NCBI GenBank assembly: GCA_044376575.1
Contig: JBILKR010000011.1
Location: 1-64,000, forward strand
Reading direction: 5' to 3'
DNA from: BA4 sp044376575
GTDB lineage: Bacteria > Bacteroidota > Bacteroidia > CAIKAF01
Length of the DNA: 64,000 nucleotides
Position 1 is the stretch's first letter. Each line of letters begins with the position of its first letter. Positions 49,656 through 58,735 of the stretch are shown one piece after another. The notes beneath the pieces were generated by a model. The model was not told the origin of the DNA and made no database searches. It was given only the letters and a program-made list of their open reading frames with translations. Made by a program: the position numbers and the translations under genes.

Positions 49656-50426
49656 TTAAAATACCCTTTTGATAATGCGCAGGCGATGGGTATATTTTTT
49701 CTGATCAGCATTAAAAATACCTTCGTGATCTAATTTATCTATACGCACACATCCTGAAGCGTGAATGATATGATCCTGATCCAACATAATGCCTACGTGT
49801 GTAATTTTACCTTCTTCGTTATCAAAGTAAGCAAGATCACCTGTATGTACTTCATCGATAAAATTTACTACTTCACCTTGTTCAACTTGCTGTGATGCAT
49901 CTCTGTTCATTGGAATTCCCATCATGCCCATTACTACCTGAACAAAGCCTGAGCAATCGATACCTGCAGGTGTGCGTCCACCCCATAAATAAGGAGTATG
50001 CAAAAACATTGAGCTTAAAATTTTAATATTCTCTGCAGTAAATGTTACAGCTTTCTTTTCAATATTCAAGTAGTTGAATACATGTCCCTGAATTTTCCAT
50101 GACTTATCATGCGATTCAGGAATACGTGATCCTGCAAAAAGAGGAAGTAGTTGTTTTTGATTTTTAAATTCATGCTCAATAAATACTACCGGTGCATCAG
50201 ATATTTTTACATATCCTGTTGGCCTTTCATTGAGGGTAGTATGCTGGTTTGATCTTATCCAGCATGTATATTCATCATGTTCGATGGAAATTAATAACCA
50301 TTCATCGTGCTGCTCTAATATCTGATATGTTTCACCAAATAAAAGCTGGGTAGTCATCTCACTGGAGTGAGAAGCTTCCTTTCTGCAGGCGATAGAATTA
50401 TATATGCAAATTCCTGTTTGAAGCAT
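49656..50426 (-). CDS. NlpC/P60 (C40) peptidoglycan endopeptidase with SH3-like domains
   Basis: I choose the ATG at 50426 (MLQTGICIYNSIACRKEAS), which fits the family N-terminus and starts 4 nt after the thiolase stop codon; an in-frame start at 50444 would overlap that gene. The product has 256 residues. Bacterial SH3-like domains cover about 1-125 (SEMTTQLLFGETYQILEQ). The NlpC/P60 domain has catalytic Cys158 (GIDCSGF), His210 (THVGIM) and His222 (HIIHASG). It cleaves D-Glu-diaminopimelate links of wall peptides, possibly cytosolic recycling because no signal peptide is visible. Confidence 0.9.
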   Translation of the reverse strand: MLQTGICIYNSIACRKEASHSSEMTTQLLFGETYQILEQHDEWLLISIEHDEYTCWIRSNQHTTLNERPTGYVKISDAPVVFIEHEFKNQKQLLPLFAGSRIPESHDKSWKIQGHVFNYLNIEKKAVTFTAENIKILSSMFLHTPYLWGGRTPAGIDCSGFVQVVMGMMGIPMNRDASQQVEQGEVVNFIDEVHTGDLAYFDNEEGKITHVGIMLDQDHIIHASGCVRIDKLDHEGIFNADQKKYTHRLRIIKRVF

Positions 50427-50430
50427 GATT

Positions 50431-51609
50431 TTATATTCTTTCAATCACTAATGCAGAAGCCCCGCCGCCTCCGTTACAAATTCCTGCAGCACCAATTTTT
50501 GCATTGTTTTGCTGAAGAACGTGTAATAGTGTAACCACAATACGTGCTCCTGATGCACCCAGTGGATGTCCCAGTGATACAGCACCACCGTTTATATTTA
50601 CTTTCGAAGTATCCAGTTTCATTTCGTTGTTGTTGGCAATCGCAACAACTGAAAATGCTTCATTGATTTCAAAAAATTCAATATCATTCAAGTTCAGTCC
50701 TGCTTTACTTACTGCTTTTGGCAATGCCTGTGAAGGAGCTGTGGTAAACCATTCTGGTGCTTGTTCAGCATCTGCATAACTTCTAATGATGGCAAGCGGT
50801 TTGATACCCAGTGCCTGAGCTTTCTCTTCACTCATCAAAATCAGAGCCGCAGCTCCATCGTTCATTGTAGAGGCATTGGCAGCAGTTACAGTTCCGTCTT
50901 TTACAAATACCGGATTTAACTGTGGTATTTTATCGAAATTAACCGATTTGTATTCTTCATCATGATTAAACATTACAGGCTCACCTTTACGCTGAGGAAT
51001 TGCAACGGGTACAATTTCATCATTAAACTTTCCTGCAGCCCATGCCGCCGCTGATCTTTTATATGATTCAATAGCGTATGCATCTTGTTGCTCGCGACTG
51101 ATATTACATTCTTTAGCACATAGTTCAGCCGCATTTCCCATTGGATAATTATGATACACATCCGTAAGACCATCTTTAGCCAATCCGTCAATCAGTGATG
51201 TATTGCCGTATTTATTTCCCCAGCGCATTGTTTCTGCGTAAAAGGGAACCTGACTCATATTCTCCATACCACCTGCAACCACCACATCGCTATCTCCCAA
51301 CATAATACTTTGTGCACCCAGCATAATGGCTTTCATACCTGAAGCACAAACTTTATTAATGGTTGTACAACGCACACTGTCTGGTAATCCTGCAAATTTT
51401 GCAGCCTGACGCGCAGGAGCCTGTCCTAGATTTGCCTGTAATACGCTACCCATCAATACTTCATCTACATGCTTAGGATCTAGTCCTATTCTATCAATGG
51501 CACCTTTAATTGCTGTTGCTCCTAATTTTGTTGCTGATACACCGGCTAAAGAACCACCAAAAGATCCCATAGGTGTGCGAACTGCCGATACGATATATAC
51601 TTTTTTCAT
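50431..51609 (-). CDS. Acetyl-CoA C-acyltransferase (thiolase)
   Basis: This is a 392-residue biosynthetic-type thiolase. Active-site residues are Cys88 (NKVCASGMKAI), His348 (LGHPLGASGAR) and Cys378 (CNGGGGASALVIERI). It closely follows the acetyl-CoA acetyltransferase pattern (VRTPMGSFGGSL, MENMSQVPFYAETMRWG). It condenses two acetyl-CoA or performs the last step of beta-oxidation. It differs clearly from the thiolase at 9806-11020, so the roles are probably distinct. It precedes the NlpC/P60 gene by 4 nt. Confidence 0.93.
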   Translation of the reverse strand: MKKVYIVSAVRTPMGSFGGSLAGVSATKLGATAIKGAIDRIGLDPKHVDEVLMGSVLQANLGQAPARQAAKFAGLPDSVRCTTINKVCASGMKAIMLGAQSIMLGDSDVVVAGGMENMSQVPFYAETMRWGNKYGNTSLIDGLAKDGLTDVYHNYPMGNAAELCAKECNISREQQDAYAIESYKRSAAAWAAGKFNDEIVPVAIPQRKGEPVMFNHDEEYKSVNFDKIPQLNPVFVKDGTVTAANASTMNDGAAALILMSEEKAQALGIKPLAIIRSYADAEQAPEWFTTAPSQALPKAVSKAGLNLNDIEFFEINEAFSVVAIANNNEMKLDTSKVNINGGAVSLGHPLGASGARIVVTLLHVLQQNNAKIGAAGICNGGGGASALVIERI

Positions 51610-51671
51610 AACACGGATTGTAAAGATTTGCTTGCGAAATTAATCATTTATTTTAAATAGCCGAACATAAA

Positions 51672-51697
51672 AAAAGCCCTGATTTATCAGGGCTTTT
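51672..51697 (-). terminator. Terminator of the coiled-coil gene
   Basis: AAAAGCCCTGA-TTTA-TCAGGGCTTTT lies 18 nt behind the stop codon of the 125-residue minus-strand gene and upstream of the thiolase. Confidence 0.85.
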
Positions 51698-51714
51698 AAA
51701 GTGTTAGATACTTT

Positions 51715-52092
51715 TTACATCGTTTTGGACAGGAATGAATTTAATTCATGTCTTAGTTCATTAAAAATTTTTTCATACTGTTCCATTCCGTTTTTATTTG
51801 CAAGGTTCTCTTCTGATTTTCTATGATCTATTGCAATCGGATTATTTAATACATGTTGTTCAAGTTGAGCATTATTTTCTCTGATGTTATGACTTAAAAT
51901 GTCCAGTTGTTCTTTTTGGATGATCAGCTGATTTTGAAAATGTTCAACCTGAGCAAGCAATTCTTTTTGGTTGTTTTTTGCTGCAATCTCCTGTATTCTT
52001 GATTGCATAATTTTTATCTCATCGCCGTAAAACGATAGTTGGTTGAGCATGTTGTTGTTCTCTTCATGCAGGTCATAAATTTTCTTTTCCAT
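51715..52092 (-). CDS. Small coiled-coil protein of unknown function
   Basis: This 125-residue protein is almost wholly alpha-helical with heptad character (LHEENNNMLNQLSFYGDEIKIMQSRIQEIAAKNNQKELLAQVEHFQNQLIIQKEQLDILSHNIREN over about 8-75). It has no signal peptide, membrane segment or known domain. It is rich in Gln, Asn, Glu and Lys. It has its own terminator and stands alone, upstream of the thiolase on the same strand. A scaffold or adaptor role is only a guess. Confidence 0.55.
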   Translation of the reverse strand: MEKKIYDLHEENNNMLNQLSFYGDEIKIMQSRIQEIAAKNNQKELLAQVEHFQNQLIIQKEQLDILSHNIRENNAQLEQHVLNNPIAIDHRKSEENLANKNGMEQYEKIFNELRHELNSFLSKTM

Positions 52093-52242
52093 GGTTGAAT
52101 AATTTTATACAATGCTAAAACTTAAAACCAGTGTAAACAATGATATTTATCATAGTTTTTATTGAATAAAGATTGATTTTGTTCTAATAATGAACAGGGG
52201 ATATAAAATTGACTCAAGAAAATTGAAAATTGCTTTTAAAAA

Positions 52243-52698
52243 TTAAGCAACCTGTAACATCAATGAAACAATTAGAATTGTTCTGATGGTTGTACCTATT
52301 GTAATTACCCATTGCCACTGAGTCATTTTTTTTAATTCGGTATCATTACTATAGCTTGTAATTTTGTATATAGTTGGTCTGACTTTTTGGAAGTGTAGCA
52401 TGTATAATATTGAAATAATCAAAAGATTAAGACCAATGATATAAAATTGATTCTCTATTCTGCTGGTCATCTCCGGCTGCATGGCAAAACTTAATAATAG
52501 TGCAATAGCGCTAAATACCTCGAGAGACCTCAGAGGGAAAAACATTAATGTGTTTTTCATTTTAAATTCATTTATAAATTCTGTGGTATTTTCTTTTTGT
52601 ATAAAACGAAGCATAGGGAAATGTACGATTTGTATATACCAGAATATTGCAGCTAACAAAATGGTAACTATTACATGTATTAAAAATATGAGTGACAT
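52243..52698 (-). CDS. Four-helix integral membrane protein, unknown
   Basis: This is a 151-residue protein with hydrophobic helices at about 3-25, 52-72, 85-104 and 128-149. The first helix contains IHVIVTILLAAIFWYIQIVHFPML with conserved-looking His residues (HVI, VHFP), followed by a polar segment. The arrangement resembles small Bacteroidota membrane proteins of unknown function. I cannot name a family. It is transcribed away from the bTHX gene. Confidence 0.6.
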   Translation of the reverse strand: MSLIFLIHVIVTILLAAIFWYIQIVHFPMLRFIQKENTTEFINEFKMKNTLMFFPLRSLEVFSAIALLLSFAMQPEMTSRIENQFYIIGLNLLIISILYMLHFQKVRPTIYKITSYSNDTELKKMTQWQWVITIGTTIRTILIVSLMLQVA

Positions 52699-52805
52699 AG
52701 TTTATTATTTATAGTATTAATGTAAAACGATTTATGATATCAAAAAAACTTTGGTTACAATGTAAGAAATCATTAATATTGTATCCTATTAAACCTGAAT
52801 TTATT

Positions 52806-53060
52806 ATGGGAAAAGGTGATAAAAAATCAAAAAGAGGTAAAATCTGGAATGGTTCGTATGGTGTTACTCGTCCGCGTAAAAAAACAAAACCGGCAGTTGT
52901 AATTACTGATAAGCCTGCAAAGAAAAAACCTGCGGCGCCAAAAGAAGAAAAGCCAAAAACAGAAAAAGTGAAAGTTGAAAAACCGAAGGCAGAAAAGCCT
53001 AAAGTTGAAAAACCAAAGGCCGAAAAGCCAAAGGCCGAAAAAAAAACAACTAAGAAATAG
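52806..53060 (+). CDS. 30S ribosomal protein bTHX with lysine-rich tail
   Basis: Starting at the ATG at 52806, the 84-residue protein opens MGKGDKKSKRGKIWNGSYGVTRPRKK, the bTHX (Thx/S31e-like) sequence that sits in a cavity of the small-subunit head. The normal bTHX is under about 60 residues and ends near the RPRKK. Here a tail of about 55 residues follows, made of Lys, Pro, Glu and Ala with repeated EKPKAEKPKVEKPK units (about 45-80). The tail's role is unknown. An upstream in-frame start at 52734 exists but lacks homology. A strong terminator follows 4 nt behind the stop. Confidence 0.85.
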   Translation: MGKGDKKSKRGKIWNGSYGVTRPRKKTKPAVVITDKPAKKKPAAPKEEKPKTEKVKVEKPKAEKPKVEKPKAEKPKAEKKTTKK

Positions 53061-53063
53061 TTG

Positions 53064-53094
53064 AAAAAAAGCCCCGAACTTCGGGGCTTTTTTT
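53064..53094. terminator. Bidirectional terminator
   Basis: GCCCCGAA and TTCGGGGC close a short loop, flanked by seven A and seven T. It serves the bTHX gene (plus) and its T-run touches the last codon of pdxH (minus). Confidence 0.92.
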
Positions 53095-53740
53095 ATGGAG
53101 ATAACCTTGAAATTTTCCATGTATCATCTGCTTCCAATGTATATCTTAACCTGTCATGCAGTCTGTTGGGTCTGCCTTGCCAAAACTCTATTAATGTAGG
53201 CACAACACGAAATCCTCCCCAGAATGATGGTTTTTCAATAATGGGTAAATTCTTAAATCTTTCTTCTACTTCTTTAACTTTATTTTCTAACTCTTCACGA
53301 CTTGTAATAATTGAACTTTGTGGTGATGCCCAGGCTGCAATCTGATTACCTCTTGGTCTCGATTGGAAATATTCATTTGATTCAGTCAGGCTTATTTTAC
53401 TCGCCACACCTTCAATTCTTATCTGTCGTTCCATATCTACCCAAAAAAAATTCATACACACAAAAGGATTTTCTTCGATGTCTCTTGCTTTATCAGAATT
53501 GTAGTTGGTATAGAATACAAACCCCTTAGAATCAAAATCACGCAATAAAACAATTCTGCTTTCCGGTTTCATGTTTTTTCCTACCGTACATAATGTCATG
53601 GCATTGGGCTCTGTTACATTTGCATTCGCGGCTTCAATCATCCAGGTTTCAAATTGTTTGAATGGGCTCGGATCAACTTCATTTTCAAGCAATCCGCTTA
53701 ATGAATAATCTTTTCTTAATTTAGACAGAAATTCTTTCAT
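53093..53740 (-). CDS. pdxH: Pyridoxamine 5'-phosphate oxidase
   Basis: This is a 215-residue flavoprotein. PNPOx motifs: VTEPNAMTLCTVGKNMKPESRIVLLRDFDSKGFVFYTNYNSDKARDIEENPFVCMNFFWVDMERQIRIEGVASKIS, an FMN-binding and dimer region spanning about 40-115; YFQSRPRGNQIAAWASPQSS (about 123-142, PLP phosphate contacts); and the C-terminal FWQGRPNRLHDRLRYTLE. It oxidises pyridoxine or pyridoxamine phosphate to PLP, as used by the aminotransferase in this window. It is divergent from the GT-C glycosyltransferase gene. Confidence 0.97.
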   Translation of the reverse strand: MKEFLSKLRKDYSLSGLLENEVDPSPFKQFETWMIEAANANVTEPNAMTLCTVGKNMKPESRIVLLRDFDSKGFVFYTNYNSDKARDIEENPFVCMNFFWVDMERQIRIEGVASKISLTESNEYFQSRPRGNQIAAWASPQSSIITSREELENKVKEVEERFKNLPIIEKPSFWGGFRVVPTLIEFWQGRPNRLHDRLRYTLEADDTWKISRLSP

Positions 53741-53776
53741 TGCATTGAATTTACAATGTAAAACTACAAAACATTT

Positions 53777-55690
53777 ATGTTAAATATAGGTTTGAAAAAA
53801 GAGTATATACATCATATATTATTTTTATTGATACTTATTCTTGCTTTTGTTCTGAGGGTTTGGAACATAGGAGAATTAAGTTTTTCAAATGACGAGTTGA
53901 GTGCCATCAAAAGGTTGAATGCAAATTCAGTATATGAATTATGGGAAAAGGGAGTAAAACCTGATGGTCACCCTGCATTTGTTCAAACACTTCTTTTTTA
54001 TTGGTTCAAGTTAGTACCTGTTACAGAATTTAATATGAGAATTCTGTTTGTGATTGCAGGTACATTAAGCGTAGCTATATTTTACAGAATAGCACTAAGG
54101 CAGGCAGGTATAGGCACTGCCTTATGGGGTGCAGCCACGATGGCCGGTTTGCAGTATCTTATCATGTACAGTCAGTTGGCCAGACCGTATGCATTTGGTT
54201 TATTATTCACATTAATGTGCTATGACGGTTGGAGTGCTTACTTTTTTTCAAAGAACCCACCTGACCGTAAAAATTTAATTTATTTCATACTGGCGGGAAT
54301 TGCGGCCATGTACACCCACTATTTTAGTTTTTTAATGGTCCTGATATTTTCGTTATACGGATTGTTTCTGATTCGTCGAAAAAATATTTCAGCATATTTT
54401 CTTGCAGGAATACTTATGATACTAATGTATATTCCTCATTTCAGTATTACATTAAGACAATTGAGCGAAGGTGGAGTAGGAGGACCTAATGGATGGTTAA
54501 ATCCACCACAGGTCACTTTTCTCTTCGAATATATTTGGTATGCTTTTAATTCCTCTGTATATGTTTTATTTATAGTACTTGTATTATTCATTATTACAGC
54601 TGTTTTGAATTATAGAGCTGATTCTTCAATTCTCAATAAGTTTCAATTTCAATACCTTTTATTTTGGATAATTCCCATACTTACAGGTTATCTATATTCT
54701 ATAAGCAGAAATCCTGTATTACAATTTTCAGTGGTAATTTTTTCATTTCCTTTTTTTCTGCTGTATATTTTTTCATATTCGAGTTCTTTGAAAAGAAATA
54801 TAATTCTGATTATAACTATGGTCATTTTATTATGTTCTATACTTTCAACTGTATTTGAAAAAAAATATTATCAACGAACCCATTGGGCTGAATTTAAACG
54901 TATAGCAAATACTGTTTGTGATTGTAAGGAAAAATATAAAAATGATGTATTTGTATTCATTTCTTCAAATGATAAAACTTATTTTGATTATTATTTTAAT
55001 AATTGTTCTATTAACCCAACAGATAGATTTGTTCAAGACGAAGACATACTGTCATTTCGTAAAATGATTAAAGAAATTCATCAGCCATATTTATGTTTTG
55101 CGTTTAGTAATAAGGATATTCCCTTAGAATGGTTTGAAATGATTAGAGAAAAGTATCCTTATGTATTGAGCAGATCTTATTATTTCAATTCTGAAATATG
55201 GTTGTTTAGTAAAGAGAATGCTGAAACCAGTATTAATGATATTCCTATTCATTTGTTTGATTATAGTTTTGTTCGTTCCAACTGGGAAAGTAAGATTGAT
55301 AAAACAAACGATACGATACAATTTATATGTGATGAATATATTGCCTCTTTTGAAAAACCGGTCAAAGATTTAATTTCAACAAATACTGATATCATCACAT
55401 TTGAATCAACCATTACTTCAACTCAGCAAAATGCAAATCCTCACCTTGTTTTTACACTTATAGATAAGCATGGTAAAGAATATTTCTGGAAGGGAAATTC
55501 CTGGAATACCCAGTGTGACGCTTCTACATGCAAAATGTTTATTTCAGTAAGGATGACTATGGAAAAACTGGATTTAAAAAATGATAAGATAAAACTCTAT
55601 CTATGGAATCCTACAAAAGATACGCTTGTTATTCATCAAATGAAAATTAATGTGGAGCAAGGAAATCCAATTATTTACGGTTATCCTTAA
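53777..55690 (+). CDS. GT-C family integral membrane glycosyltransferase
   Basis: This is a 637-residue protein. About ten to eleven membrane helices occupy residues 12-365. The first external loop has the acidic GT-C motif FSNDELSAIKRLN (about 35-47) and the later PDGHPAFVQTLLFYWFKL, as in PMT/ArnT-like enzymes. Residues about 370-637 form a soluble beta-rich domain without a recognised family. The sugar and acceptor are unknown; a polyprenyl-phosphate donor is inferred from the fold. The upstream promoter is unclear because a TAGGTTTG lies inside the first codons. Confidence 0.82.
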   Translation: MLNIGLKKEYIHHILFLLILILAFVLRVWNIGELSFSNDELSAIKRLNANSVYELWEKGVKPDGHPAFVQTLLFYWFKLVPVTEFNMRILFVIAGTLSVAIFYRIALRQAGIGTALWGAATMAGLQYLIMYSQLARPYAFGLLFTLMCYDGWSAYFFSKNPPDRKNLIYFILAGIAAMYTHYFSFLMVLIFSLYGLFLIRRKNISAYFLAGILMILMYIPHFSITLRQLSEGGVGGPNGWLNPPQVTFLFEYIWYAFNSSVYVLFIVLVLFIITAVLNYRADSSILNKFQFQYLLFWIIPILTGYLYSISRNPVLQFSVVIFSFPFFLLYIFSYSSSLKRNIILIITMVILLCSILSTVFEKKYYQRTHWAEFKRIANTVCDCKEKYKNDVFVFISSNDKTYFDYYFNNCSINPTDRFVQDEDILSFRKMIKEIHQPYLCFAFSNKDIPLEWFEMIREKYPYVLSRSYYFNSEIWLFSKENAETSINDIPIHLFDYSFVRSNWESKIDKTNDTIQFICDEYIASFEKPVKDLISTNTDIITFESTITSTQQNANPHLVFTLIDKHGKEYFWKGNSWNTQCDASTCKMFISVRMTMEKLDLKNDKIKLYLWNPTKDTLVIHQMKINVEQGNPIIYGYP

Positions 55691-55704
55691 CGAACAATAA
55701 TTAC

Positions 55705-55712
55705 TATATTTG
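55705..55712 (+). promoter_or_regulatory. Candidate -7 box before porZ
   Basis: TATATTTG fits TAnnTTTG and ends 6 nt before the ATG at 55719, so a transcript from it would have a leader of only a few bases. A good -33 TTTG is not seen at 19 bases. Confidence 0.4.
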
Positions 55713-55718
55713 AAGGCT

Positions 55719-58013
55719 ATGTTTTTGATAAAAAAAATTGGTTGTCTATTCTTGTTTGTTGCTGTTCATCTAACATGTTTTTCTCAGTCAATACCTGTTG
55801 GAACATGGAGAACTCACATGCCTTTTAACCGAGCTGTAAGTATTACAGATGATGGTAATAAAATATATTGCGGTACCCTTCATAGTTTATATTCTTTTGA
55901 TTTATCATCAGGTGAATTTGAAAAATATACCAAAACAGAAGGCTTTTCAGGTGTGGGTATCAGCAAGGTGAATTATCATCTACCTACCCAAACCTTAGTG
56001 ATTGTTTATGATGATGCCAATATCGATTTGTTGCAACAGGATGATGTATTTAATTTATCACAAATTAAAACAGCATCCATTCAGGGCAGTAAGCAAGTGA
56101 ATTCAATTACATTCAGAGGAGACTCTGCAATTCTTTCCTGTGACTTTGGCGTGGTTATTTTAGATGTTAGAAATAAAGTTTTTAAAACTGATGTCCGATT
56201 CAGTGATGATGTTTCATTCGCCAACCATGAATGTCTGGATGCAGCATTTCTAAATGGCTTTTTTTATTTTGCCACATCAAAAGGATTATATAAAGTTGAT
56301 GCTACATTAAATCTTAAAAATTTAAATAACTGGAATATCGTTTCATCTTTGCCAGCCGGACCAATAAACGCAGTTGAATCGTTTGCCGGAAAGATTTACG
56401 CCAATTATTCAGGTTATACATTGAATGGAAATATTAATGCAGATACCTTGTTCACTATTCAACAGTCCACTATTCAGCGATATGATATTTCAAATAATAA
56501 AGTAAGATTCGACTTGCATGCAGAAGGTGATCGACTGTGTATTTTATTTAATGATGAATTAAAGGTATTAAATACAGATGAAAGCATTCATTTTCAAAAG
56601 ACCGGTTGCTTTTTGGATGGAATGCAGGTTACAGCTGATCAATCGAACAATTACTGGGTTGCAGATAACAAATACGGAGCATACAAAATTAACGCGAACG
56701 ACTGTCAGATATTTACACTCGATGGTCCTTTTAGTCCTTACGTTTATGATATAGAAATTAAAGACAATATCATTTGGTGTGCCGCCGGAGGTTTGACCAC
56801 CGGATTGCAAAACGCTTTTCGTGCAGATGGAATTTTTTATAATCGCAATAACGACTGGAAAAAGCAGGCCATACCTGATTTTGGATATCCATTGCCCATT
56901 GCTGATATGATTGATGTTGCCATTGATCCGAATGATCCAACACATGTTTATGCCGCATCCTGGGGAATGGGACTGGTAGAGGTGAAGAATTATACCGCCG
57001 TTTCACAATTGTTTACTGATCCTTTAGATATATCTACGGCACCCGGATATGAATATAAAATCGGCGGACTGGCATTTGATCAGGATGGAAACTTATGGTT
57101 GTCGAACTCGCATACAAGCGCTCCGCTTAAGGTTAAAAAAACAGGTAATTTATGGAGTGAATACAATCTTGGTGCTTTTGCTCCCGCGTCGAGCATGTCC
57201 TTTAAAATAGCCATTGACGATAGGAATAATACCTGGATGTCAGTAATTGGAAAAGGAATAGTTGTACGTAATAACAAAACCGGTCAATTTCGTTTGCTAA
57301 GTAATGTGTTTAATGAAGGCGATTTACCAAGCACAACAGTACGTGCGTTGTGCAGTGATCTGAATGGAGAAATGTGGGTAGGAACTGACGATGGTATTCG
57401 TGTTTTTTCTCCCTCTCAGGTTTTTTCAAGTGCAAATATTAACGGTCAAAAAATTGTAATTAAAGCAGCAGATGGCAATAATGAATTATTGCTGGGAGAA
57501 ACCATTATTAATGACATCGAGGCAGACGGCGCAAACAGAAAGTGGATTGCAACCGAGGGAACAGGAGTGAGGCTTGTTTCTGAAGATGGAAGAGATATTA
57601 TTTATTCATTTACAGCTGAAAATAGTCCGCTATTGTCCAATAATGTAAAGTGTATTGGTATTAATCATAAAACAGGTGAAGTTTATTTTGGTACTGATTT
57701 AGGATTGGTTTCTTTCAGGGCTGAAGCGACTGAAGCAGGAAATAATTTTGGAACGGTATATGCCTTTCCCAATCCTGTTCATCCCAATTATCAGGGAGTA
57801 ATTACCATTACAGGTATGGCAAAAGATGCAACGGTGAAAATAACAGATGTGAGTGGCAACCTGGTGTATGAAACTGAATCTCTTGGTGGACAGGCGGTTT
57901 GGGACGGGAAACGTTACGATGGTCAGCGTGCGCAGACTGGAGTATATCTGGTTTTTTGTGCCAATAAGGATGCCTCCGAAACCATTGTCACAAAGATTTT
58001 ATTTATACAGTAA
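55719..58013 (+). CDS. porZ: Type IX secretion system protein PorZ
   Basis: The start is the ATG at 55719 (MFLIKKIGCLFLFVAVHLTCFSQ, a signal peptide); an in-frame TTG at 55710 is less likely. This gives 764 residues. Two propeller domains made of two-component-regulator-type repeats cover about 25-660 (TWRTHMPFNRAVSITDDGNKIYCGT, DLNGEMWVGTDDGIRVFS, NVKCIGINHKTGEVYFGTDLGLVSF). The last 85 residues are a sorting domain (AFPNPVHPNYQG, ITDVSGNLVYET, AQTGVYLVF). PorZ sits on the surface and takes part in cargo modification and attachment in T9SS. The recO neighbour 2 nt downstream is typical of porZ loci. Confidence 0.87.
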   Translation: MFLIKKIGCLFLFVAVHLTCFSQSIPVGTWRTHMPFNRAVSITDDGNKIYCGTLHSLYSFDLSSGEFEKYTKTEGFSGVGISKVNYHLPTQTLVIVYDDANIDLLQQDDVFNLSQIKTASIQGSKQVNSITFRGDSAILSCDFGVVILDVRNKVFKTDVRFSDDVSFANHECLDAAFLNGFFYFATSKGLYKVDATLNLKNLNNWNIVSSLPAGPINAVESFAGKIYANYSGYTLNGNINADTLFTIQQSTIQRYDISNNKVRFDLHAEGDRLCILFNDELKVLNTDESIHFQKTGCFLDGMQVTADQSNNYWVADNKYGAYKINANDCQIFTLDGPFSPYVYDIEIKDNIIWCAAGGLTTGLQNAFRADGIFYNRNNDWKKQAIPDFGYPLPIADMIDVAIDPNDPTHVYAASWGMGLVEVKNYTAVSQLFTDPLDISTAPGYEYKIGGLAFDQDGNLWLSNSHTSAPLKVKKTGNLWSEYNLGAFAPASSMSFKIAIDDRNNTWMSVIGKGIVVRNNKTGQFRLLSNVFNEGDLPSTTVRALCSDLNGEMWVGTDDGIRVFSPSQVFSSANINGQKIVIKAADGNNELLLGETIINDIEADGANRKWIATEGTGVRLVSEDGRDIIYSFTAENSPLLSNNVKCIGINHKTGEVYFGTDLGLVSFRAEATEAGNNFGTVYAFPNPVHPNYQGVITITGMAKDATVKITDVSGNLVYETESLGGQAVWDGKRYDGQRAQTGVYLVFCANKDASETIVTKILFIQ

Positions 58014-58015
58014 TC

Positions 58016-58732
58016 ATGCTTGTAAAAACGAAAGGCATCGTTTTACATTCACTCAAGTATAGTGATAGCAGTAGTATTGTAAAGATTTACACACGTGAGC
58101 TGGGATTACAATCCTACATGATTAAAGGCATGTACAGTAAGAAATCAAAAACACAACATGCTTTTTTTCAGCCGCTCTCACTGTTGGAGCTTGAAGTATC
58201 ATCACATGCCGGTAAAAATTTGCAAAGTGTTCGTGAATGTTCATTTGCGTTTCAATATCAATCGATACCTTTTCAGGTCATCAAAACATCGATGGCCATG
58301 TTTATCAATGAAATTATTTATAAGTGCGTTCAGGATAATGAACCACAGCCCATACAATTTGATTTCATCATGGAGAAATTAATTTCTCTTGATCAACAGA
58401 CAATACCTGACCCTGATTTTCATTTGAAATTTTTATTGGATTGGGCAAAAGAGTTGGGATTTATGCCACAGGATAATTACACCGAATTTCATCCTTATTT
58501 TTCGTTGAGGGATGGGATGTTTGTTTCTTTATCTGAAGCCAATGATCCCCATTTTTATTTAAGTCAGGAAGAAAGCAAGTTAATGTTTCAACTGATGCAG
58601 CACAAAGCTTATAAATTTTCAAATGATCAGCGCAAACAGTTACTCGAAGTTTTTATTCGTTACTATCAGATTCACGTGCCCGGCTTTACAACTGTTTATT
58701 CAGGTAGTGTATGGAGCGAAGTGTTTAGTTAA
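58016..58732 (+). CDS. recO: DNA repair protein RecO
   Basis: This is a 238-residue protein. The N-terminal OB-fold has KTKGIVLHSLKYSDSSSIVKIYTRELGLQSYMIKGMYS (about 4-41), and the helical C-terminal part has IYKCVQDNEPQP, FLLDWAKELGFMP and LLEVFIRYYQIHVPGF. It has no Cys zinc cluster in the middle. RecO helps RecA load on SSB-coated DNA together with RecR. The start follows the porZ stop codon by 2 nt, so the two genes are coupled. It converges with the fructosamine-kinase-like gene. Confidence 0.94.
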   Translation: MLVKTKGIVLHSLKYSDSSSIVKIYTRELGLQSYMIKGMYSKKSKTQHAFFQPLSLLELEVSSHAGKNLQSVRECSFAFQYQSIPFQVIKTSMAMFINEIIYKCVQDNEPQPIQFDFIMEKLISLDQQTIPDPDFHLKFLLDWAKELGFMPQDNYTEFHPYFSLRDGMFVSLSEANDPHFYLSQEESKLMFQLMQHKAYKFSNDQRKQLLEVFIRYYQIHVPGFTTVYSGSVWSEVFS

Positions 58733-58735
58733 CGG

